This document shows positions 1 through 6,997 of a DNA stretch of 11,888 nt, in pieces (position 1 is the stretch's first letter; every line of letters begins with the position of its first letter). The DNA is from Chloromonas sp. AAM2 (taxonomy: Eukaryota > Chlorophyta > Chlorophyceae > Chlamydomonadales > Chlamydomonadaceae), in contig QAXH01006647.1 of NCBI GenBank assembly GCA_004335635.1, positions 8,925-20,812 of the forward strand, given 5' to 3'. A model generated the notes under the pieces. The model was not told the origin of the DNA, did no database searches, and saw only the letters and a program-made list of their open reading frames with translations. The position numbers were made by a program, and so were the translations under genes.

Positions 1-882
1 ATGCATGCAAATCAAAAGAACCAGGCATCGGCGTGCACTTGGTTGTTCTTCCGACAACAGACGGCTGGAAAGTAAGAATGAGCGCATTCACTGCTCTGGA
101 TGCCAGTGAGCGGCGATAGAAATGATGTAGGACACATCGCCAGTGGAGTCTACGTGACGACTGGCATTTGGATCATAACATACACTAGTGCAACCTGATA
201 CCTGTTCATGTGGCCTGCCTGTGACTTCATGTTTTGGAACAAGGCACACGGCAGAAGTAATGATTACAGCTGAGGGCGAAGGTTTTCTCGTTAAGGAAAT
301 GGCTGTGACCTGAGAATGGTGGACCAGTTTTCAAGGCTTGGCTTTAATTGTGCAGTTGACCCAGTTATGTAAGTGACACGGCATGTCAGGATGTGTTGTG
401 ACCGTGTGTCAAGCGTGTCACTACACTCTGGCCGCCACTTCTGCCCTAGTATACATCTCATTGAACACACCGAATCCGTCATAACATTGACACTGTTCCA
501 GTACTGGCAGTGCACCACACCGCCGTCGACCAACACACGCACATACACCATGTCTCAGTGCCAGAAAACGCGTGTCCAGCACACCACAGGCAACCAGCAT
601 CCAACATTGACACTGTCCCAGAATTGGTCGCCACATTGTCTACCACTCCAACTAGGGCTCAGTCTCACATGACACTCATTCAGGCAAGGTCAATGCACAA
701 CTCCACCACGTCACTGTCCATCTCACAGACTTGTCCCAGAACTGGCAAACTTCTTTTGCCAGTCAAAATTTCTTTAAAAATTGTCGATTCGCCTAGTATC
801 CGATAAGCCTTACGACCTTAGACCTATACGACAGCTGACTACAAAGGTGGCCTGCATTTTGGAATTGCATTGCCTTCCTCTG
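1..882. other. Upstream region with no supported gene; contains a spaced repeat motif
   Basis: No frame here has a convincing start, family resemblance or splice structure. The left part (about 1-480) shows nothing recognisable. From about 490 the plus strand turns A/C-rich and carries three motif copies listed as a separate repeat. The last copy ends about 130 bp before the start codon of the leucine-rich gene, so the promoter and 5' UTR of that gene must lie in or next to this repeat-bearing DNA. No TATA-like box could be assigned with confidence. Confidence 0.5.
494..751 (+). repeat. Spaced direct repeats of a TGTCCCAGAACTGGCA-like motif
   Basis: Copies begin at 494 (TGTTCCAGTACTGGCA), 614 (TGTCCCAGAATTGG) and 732 (TGTCCCAGAACTGGCAAACT), that is 120 and 118 bp apart. 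The first two are both preceded by AACATTGACAC. The third copy is identical over 20 bp to 4691-4710, downstream of the leucine-rich gene. The DNA between copies is A/C-rich but clearly diverged. This fits a degenerate tandem array or the remains of a transposable element related to the foldback element at 4334-4733. Confidence 0.6.
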
Positions 883-3800
883 ATGGCTATCATCAACTGG
901 GTTGATCTGCCCCCAGGCCTGCTCCGCCGCTGTGTGCCAGACGATGCGACAGACCGCCATGCTGCCTTCGCGACATGCAAGACCTTCGCTCAGGAACTCA
1001 TGCCTTTAGTATCGGAAGCGGAATTGCATCTTGACCTCGCGCAGCTAGGCACAAAGCAGAGGTCCACAGCATGGTCGGCCTTAACCGCATCATATCGCGG
1101 CAAGGCCACCCTGGTTCTGGAGTCTTCGGTTCCAGACCCTCCATGTCTTGCGTTGATTGAGCTACTGTGTGATGGCTGTTGCCTTCCAGCTGTGTCGAAG
1201 CTCGTCATGCAGGTACTTGAAATTATAGGGTTTGAGGCTCATCAATACAGATCCCGTTGAGAACTGAAGATGCAATACGAGGGGCTAGCTGCTACATGCC
1301 CAGACACTTTCCCAGCTGTGGGATTGGCCAACTGATGCAGCTTCCTCATCTGCAGTGTGTCCTGGCGGACAAATGAATACCCTCATCTGCAGTGCCTCAC
1401 TCCGCTGCCATGCTTACCTCTGCTGCAGGACTTTAACCTCAACTTTTTGATACCCGTTGGTCTGGACGTCCTTCTGCCAAACTTAGAGGAGATGCATGTG
1501 TCTGTCAACATTGCCGGCATTGCACCCCTAGTTGAACCACCCAAGCTCGAGAAATTGCGCCACTTGACGATTGTGGGTATCCATGGCATCGTGACATGCA
1601 GGGACATGTAGGTCGCCCTATAAAATATGCAATCTAATGCACCTGTTGAGTACCAGTCTGTGACTCTTGGCATCTGCATGCATGTCTTCAGTGCACTGGA
1701 ACTGGCAGGATGTCTGGACATTGCTGGCAACTCTTGCACGTTCTCTCTGGGCTTGAGAGCAAATCTGTCAGGGAAACAAAAACAAATGCGGAGCTTAGCA
1801 TTCATAGTTTTCGTTCATCCCAGTGTATTGTGCATGTAGGGTGCGAGGTTGAGAACACTGACGATGGTCGGTAGAATGTGCACAACTGATTGTGTTGCAC
1901 ATCAACGCTTTGAACCCAGACATGGTCTGCTGACTCCTATGTTCCGTGTTAGACCATGAGCTAAGTGCTACCAAAAGTACGGGTAAGCACACATTTACGT
2001 TGCATCATGGCACACGTCTGGACCCTGTATACATGCACAGAGGTCTGTCTTATCTTTGACAATTCGCTTCACTGTGCTCGGTCCTAAAGCTTGGCAATAC
2101 TGTGCCACCCATGCAGGATCGTGACAGACCAGACGAGAGCATCGATATATGCGCCTGGAAGCGGCACCTCGAGCAGCTTCACATCCAGCCAAACCTGAAA
2201 TCCATGTCAATTGCTTTAGGAGAAATGAGCCCAGCTGTGCTGTGGCCAACCTTGGGTCGGCAGCTTACTGCGCTTGAGCTGCTGTCCGAGCCCAGCAGGG
2301 AGTCGTCTTTGGACATTTGCACACAGCTCCGCGAGCTGAAAATGCCATGGACGGGGTACTGGCGTTTACAGGTGGGGTGACGTGGGCGCACTGGGGCAGT
2401 ATCATTACACTGGTTGATGCTGGTGCGGCTATCCAGCGTTTACAGTAGGTTTGCAGCCATTTGGAACAAGCGTGTTGCCACCACTTGGAGCGACATCCCC
2501 CCACATCCCCTGTCTGTGTCAGATGAGGTGAATGATTTCTCTTGCCATGTCAGCAGGCGAGTAAACGACAGTGCACACAGCATTTTCGCAGTGCAATGTG
2601 CCACACTTCTCGGGATTTTGAAAGTAGGCCAGGACTCTTCAGGCGTTCACGGAAAAGGCAGGGTGGGACTAGATTTGGTTTGCGCCTAACTCCAGCAGGT
2701 CACGCCAGCAGGTGTGGACACGTTGTCATGCAAACATGGCCCAGTGCCCTGCACAGTGCTTACCAATCACCTTCCAACACGCCACTTGTGGTCTGAGTTT
2801 TGCACGTTGCAACCACCTGTGGTCTGGGTTGCCTGCAGTGCTTTGCTTACTGCTTGTTGGATCTCAGTCTGCCCATCAGACAGGTGTTGCATACAACCCG
2901 TTGGTTTGCAGTTTGTCTGTCCCCAGTCCAGTCGGTTGGCCTGTGCCTGGCAACTCCATTCCATAACCTAATTCAACCAACCCGGTAGCCGTTACCACAC
3001 TACACTCGCACAACGCTTCCCTGTTTCGGCTGCAGATCAGCGAGCCAGGCCTGAAAGGTCTGCAGTCACTGCACTTTACTTGTGATGATGTCGGCTGGCC
3101 ATCGATTAGCAGCGCGGGCATCGAGTTCCCGCTGTATCACCTTCCGCACCTGACCCGCCTGACATGGGAAGGGGTTCACATGCACTTGGATCAGTCGCTG
3201 GTGGACATACCATGCAGGTGATTGCAGGCGGCTTGTACTCAACAGCATTCCGATCCCAGATTAGCAGTTCATGCTGTGCCTATGCTTGGCGTACATTCAA
3301 AGCGACAATTCCTGCTGAATCGTCAGGTCTACTCCAGCTATGCATCAACAATGGCATGCCAGGTATTCATATCGTCCGATGAGCATTGAGCAGGTCCACA
3401 CATACAAGAGAATCCAAGCAATGCGATTCAACAAAGCAGCAATATGTCTTGTCACGTTAACAAGACGTTAAGTTGCCTTGCTTCATATCAGTTGCATATC
3501 ACACTGGCAAGCACAGTTTGCCAGAAATGCGTGCGTTGCCCTCTGAACCACACACCACATTGATTTTTCACCGGGTCACATGAGAATTCCTGTTTGGTGC
3601 CGCAGTCTACTCGAGCTTGGCCTGGAGGTACTTTACTTGGATACACTTTCCCGGCTGCCCCTTCACTCTCTAAGAACCCTGCGTGTGGGTGCTCTGAAAC
3701 TGCCTTGGTCTGTCACTTTGGCAAGGGCGCAGGCAGCCATGCACAACCTGTCTCGCAGCTCGGCCTTGCAAACCTTGTGCTTGGATACAGACGGCAAGTT

Positions 3801-4317
3801 CTTTGTCGGATTCGATGGCATACACTCCGTGGCGGATGTCCCGTCCGAGCCAAACACGTGTGCGGCCATGCTGAGTGCTGTTGTGCCCCTGTTACCCCAA
3901 AACGTGAAGATAATGCAGCTTGAGAGGTCATTTGTTGGGTCAGAGGAGGTGGTTGCAGTACAACAGATGATGCCTGCAACCTGCAAGGAACTCTGCCTCA
4001 TCGACTGTATCATTCACCCGAGCATGTGGCCACAGCTCGCCCGCTCCCTGCCTCAGTTAACCTCGCTTACGGTTGAGAGCAATGCCGAGGTTGTGAGCCC
4101 TGTCGGTGTCACTGCGTACTGTGCCTACCTTGCTGCGTCCTGCACACCGGGCAGCCAGCCCAGCCTCAAAACCCTGACAGTGAACAGTCGCTTCTCAGGC
4201 AGGCGCCAGGGCACGTGGCACCGGTGCTGGAGAGAAGCGCGCGAGCAGCTGGGTTTGCTGGGACTGGACGTCAGGTTGACCATCCGGGACAAGGATGGAA
4301 CCATCATGGCCTACTAG
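883..4317 (+). CDS. F-box-like leucine-rich repeat protein, 540 aa, five exons
   Basis: Proposed exons are 883-1212, 1429-1572, 2117-2371, 3036-3217 and 3606-4317. Together they make 1623 nt, 541 codons including TAG, with all junctions in frame (phases 0, 0, 0, 2). Residues about 6-50 (VDLPPGLLRRC, then DRHAAFATCK) look like a degenerate F-box: an LPxxLL core followed by a DR-x-AA-x-x-x-CK segment. Exons 2-5 are dense in leucine-rich repeat fragments, for example LPNLEEMHV, LRHLTI, LTALELL, LRELKM, LPHLTRLTW, LHSLRTLRV, LQTLCLD, LPQLTSLTV and LKTLTV. F-box/LRR proteins of this layout usually recruit targets to SCF ubiquitin ligases; that role is inferred. No signal peptide or membrane segment is evident. 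The ATG at 883 is the first in its frame. The exon 2 donor is the least certain junction: 1573 (GTGGGT) is preferred over 1591 (GTGACA), and both keep frame. Alternative exon 2 acceptors also exist. Confidence 0.72.
1213..1428 (+). other. Intron 1 of the leucine-rich gene, with several candidate acceptors
   Basis: The donor is CAG|GTACTT after the exon 1 codon for Gln110. The preferred acceptor is CTGCTGCAG at 1428. A direct repeat, CCTCATCTGCAGTG, occurs at 1344-1357 and 1381-1394, and each copy ends in an acceptor-like TGCAG (AG at 1354-1355 and 1391-1392). Using the 1392 acceptor would add 12 in-frame residues (CLTPLPCLPLLQ), which also look leucine-rich. Using 1355 would shift the frame. 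Confidence 0.5.
1573..2116 (+). other. Intron 2 of the leucine-rich gene
   Basis: Runs from the GTGGGT donor at 1573 to the CCCATGCAG acceptor ending at 2116, 544 bp. It contains no frame with leucine-rich repeat character and no other feature I can name. The alternative donor at 1591 would lengthen exon 2 by six residues. Confidence 0.5.
2372..3035 (+). other. Intron 3 of the leucine-rich gene, with small local repeats
   Basis: Runs from CAG|GTGGGG at 2372 to the CGGCTGCAG acceptor ending at 3035, 664 bp. It is the largest intron of this gene. Short degenerate duplications occur inside it, such as CACTTGTGGTCTGAGTT at 2783-2799 and CACCTGTGGTCTGGGTT at 2814-2830 (period 31, two mismatches). 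Frames open for 80-90 codons overlap here on both strands, but none resembles the flanking exons. Confidence 0.5.
3218..3605 (+). other. Intron 4 of the leucine-rich gene
   Basis: Runs from AG|GTGATT at 3218 to TGCCGCAG at 3605, 388 bp. The phase-2 split serine (AG|T) is what joins exon 4 (VDIPC) to exon 5 (LLELGLEVL). The frame of exon 5 stays open upstream to an ATG at 3580, but that ATG lies inside the intron and is not taken as a start. Nothing else was recognised. Confidence 0.55.
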
Positions 4318-4333
4318 GGTAGTTGCTGATATT

Positions 4334-4733
4334 TTTCCAAAACAAAAAAAAAGATTTTTGCCAGTTCTTGGACAGTTTTTGGATGGTGTCACTGGGATTG
4401 GTTGAGATGTGTGTGCAGCAGCTGGAGCACTTGGTGGCGACATACATCACCGACTTCTGAGGTACAGCCCACATAATCTTACGGATTGGGCTTCCTGTCT
4501 CTTGGTCAGTTGTCCCAGAAGTGGCACTGCAGGATCGTATACCACAACATGCGCTGTTCGCCCATCATGTGCGACAGATATACATGCACATACAACCCAC
4601 TTCAAAGATCTGTCAACAGGGTGTCCCTTTAACACACCGTACGCCACTACAACACCACCAACATCTGGTTCAATTCGTGTCCACACAAACTGTCCCAGAA
4701 CTGGCAAACTTTTTTTTTTTTTTGGCGAAAACA
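4334..4733. mobile_element. Putative foldback/MITE-like element with inverted ends
   Basis: The left arm (about 4334-4376) has an A-run followed by TTTGCCAGTTCTTGGACA at 4357-4374. The right arm (about 4689-4733) has TGTCCCAGAACTGGCAAA at 4691-4708 followed by a T-run. These are reverse complements with one mismatch over 18 bp, and the outer A and T homopolymers extend the arms to about 40 bp. The roughly 310-bp interior carries another direct motif copy at 4511 (TGTCCCAGAAGTGGCA) and no coding frame I trust. No clear target-site duplication was found. The element starts within 20 bp of the stop codon of the leucine-rich gene, so it probably lies in that gene's 3' UTR. It would be non-autonomous. 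Confidence 0.5.
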
Positions 4734-5551
4734 TGCAAAGGGCACCCGTGATGTGTAGCCACTTTGTACGTACACCATGCGAATGGTTTCCAATACATTG
4801 AGTAGCAGCAGTGAACTGTTGCATGTGTAGCGGCTGTAAACAGGCACTTGTTGCTGTCAGCATGCCGCGAGGGTTTTGTGAGGGAGTGCTGACACGTGAA
4901 CGGTCATGTATCACTGTAACCTGGGTTTGATACCAGTCGGGGCGATATCTTGCCATATGGCATTGAGATGAGAGAGTACTTAACACCTGTCTTTCTGTGC
5001 CCTGCTGGGCAGCTAGTGTGGGTCTTGTTGACAATACCGGGCTTCTAGCCACTGAATGCACACAACGATGCCCCGTGCAGCCAACAGCAACTGGGGTAGT
5101 CGGATCACTTGCCATACGAGTCCATGCGTGCAAGGATGTAGACCACGTAGGCAGTGGTAAGGACCTACCTTGGGCCGAGCACAGCCAGCATGCAAACCTT
5201 GCTGGGCTGAGTGCACGGCTGCACCGCAAAGTGAAAGGCTTTGGGAGTCATACTGATTTGGGGGTTGCTGTGGGCAGAGAAGGCCAGAAAGCTGGTGTGC
5301 ATGCCGGGGACAGGTTGATGCCTCGCACCAGGGCGAGAAACGTCACTTCTGCCCCGCAGAGGGACCATTTGCATCGCTAGCACTATCCGGAAGGCTGGAG
5401 TTTCAACAGGGCGAACCTTGTTGCCAATGGCACCGCCGGCAGAGCTCAGCCCCATGCAACACTGACATACCAGCGACAGGTGAGTGAGGCGATGGCGGGT
5501 TTGAGCCATGCATGGTAAAGCCTGCTTCCTGCAGCTCAGCGCTTGCTTTCT

Positions 5552-5842
5552 CTAAGCAGCAGTTCGCTCATCCTGGTAGGCCAAGCAGCGTCCAAGGGTC
5601 GGTTGAGCTTGGATCACTGTCGGGGGGTCAAAGTCATTTGATGAGCGATCGTCTCCGCAAGGGCCTCCGCTCCGAGTCTTCTTAGCAATCAAGAGGTGGG
5701 AAGTGGCCGGCAACGTCCTGACTGTGATGGGCTGGTGGTCGAGATTGGTGTGGTTGCTGAATGGAAACCTCCAAGGTTGTTGTACCCCCTGCCTGAACGC
5801 CCCCGTGCAGTTTTGCAGTAACTCTCTCTCGCAGCTGTGCGT
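5552..5842 (-). other. Stop-free frame on the minus strand, possible relic coding segment
   Basis: Read on the minus strand from just after a TGA at 5843-5845, one frame stays open for 96 codons and ends at TAG (5552-5554). It includes WRFPFSNHTNLDHQPI and VRTLPATSHLLIAKK. It has no suitable ATG start. An AG at the 5' side (GAACGCACAG) could serve as a splice acceptor. The plus strand is also open across part of it, for example DGLVVEIGVVAEWKPPRLL ending at a stop. I do not recognise either product. It may be a fragment of a transposon ORF, an exon of an unseen gene, or chance. Confidence 0.2.
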
Positions 5843-6420
5843 TCAGGAGATGCATTTAAGAAGCGGGCTCAGCACGTGACATGACGTGCTTGCTGTATGT
5901 GACTTGCCTGCTTGTACGGACACAGTAGACTTGTCCGGCACAGTAGCCCTGCATGTCAGCCTGCATGGCTTGCCACACAGTCCTACAAGGCCATGTCGAG
6001 CAATTGAACAGATGCGCGAGCTTCTTGGCCATGAATCCAGGCCATAAAGCTCCTTTCCTTTGGACAGGCTGGTTCTAAACTGGATTCAGCGCCAAACTCC
6101 CGCCAGATTTGTTTGCAGACATCTTCCTGGAGCAGACTGTCCAGGTAAAGGGGACGGCACCTTCTTACAGCAGGCTAGGCAAACCAGCAACCACCACCGC
6201 CCTGGTGCATGTGAGCCTGCTTCGTGGTTGAACACATTTATCTCAACGTGGGCTTTTTCATCTAAACATGGGCATGAAGGACAGTCAGTGGCACCCTGGT
6301 CGTGATTGGCAGCATTGTTGCCCAGTTATGTCTGTCTCGCCCAAGGCCAATGCAGACGAGCCATTGCTATCTCTCAGTCTATGCATCTGGTTACCAGTTG
6401 GGCAATACAGAGAGGACATG

Positions 6421-6466
6421 TGTCGGCAATGTCGGCAAAACAGTGCCGACATCCACATACATGTGG
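6421..6466. repeat. Cluster of short inverted repeats
   Basis: TGTCGGCA occurs at 6421-6428 and again at 6430-6437, and its reverse complement TGCCGACA lies at 6444-6451, allowing two alternative 8-bp stems. A near-palindrome, CCACATACATGTGG, follows at 6453-6466. The cluster lies in gene-free DNA on the 3' side of ERH. It has no known role and may be chance or part of an old element. Confidence 0.35.
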
Positions 6467-6997
6467 CAGTTGGTAGCACTATGAAATGTTCAAGCCATAA
6501 CACTTTAGCATCAGTTCCTCACCTAAAACGCAATGCAGAGGAAACACATGCTGCGATGTCACATCATCAATCACACACGTGATGTGTATGTGGGCCCTGC
6601 ACATCACAAGAGGGGAGGGACTCCAGCCCATCCAACCTACACGAGATGAAGATTGCGACACGCCGCGATAGTAATGGTGGTGGCCCCCCCTCAAGGTACC
6701 ATCCTGACCGCAAACCTCGTGAGACCCAAAAGGGGCCTGAAAACATGCCATAGTGTTTGGGAATCGTCCAAGTGTGTGCAATGCCAAGTTCAGGCGTCAA
6801 TGCTGAGTGCCATGCGCTGATGCCAGCACATCCTACGTCGCCGTAGCCCACGTTTGAATTCCCATGTTTGAATGTTCGACTGCAGTTAAAACCAGATGAT
6901 TGCCGTTGCACGGGTCTCTCACGCCATCACACAACTGTAGTTAAGTTTGCTGCAGCGGAATGTACGAACCATTCGTGGAGCTGTGCATGTTGACACA

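Larger units (their letters stand above)
4734..6997. other. Gene-poor region, probably decayed dispersed repeat DNA
   Basis: About 2.2 kb lies between the foldback element and the 3' end of the ERH gene. Open frames overlap on both strands, carry no family signature, and cannot be linked into a splice model. The stretch at about 5160-5850 stands out by eye as more G/C-rich and more protein-like than its surroundings, which suggests old mobile-element sequence. The 3' UTR of ERH must begin at its left-pointing end, near 6997. No tRNA-like or rRNA sequence was seen. Confidence 0.45.

Noticed and set aside
3580..3605. ATG at 3580 as the start of a separate 245-residue protein
   Set aside because: The split serine codon joins exon 4 and exon 5 in frame with continuous leucine-rich pattern, so this ATG is intronic.
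3594..4013. Overlapping open frames on both strands within exon 5 of the leucine-rich gene
   Set aside because: They are shadows of the long coding exon and show no pattern of their own.
4834..4920. TGTAA elements at about 4836 and 4914 as poly(A) signals for the leucine-rich gene
   Set aside because: TGTAA is the usual signal in volvocalean algae, but these lie over 500 bp past the stop, and the pentamer is expected often by chance.
4921..4945. tRNA-like GGGTTTGATACCAG stretch
   Set aside because: There is no acceptor or anticodon stem around it, and no GGTTCRA-type TPsiC loop elsewhere forms a cloverleaf.
4447..5229. 260-codon open frame on the minus strand
   Set aside because: It runs through the foldback element and its T-run, has no domain-like pattern, and changes character along its length. 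It is taken as chance.
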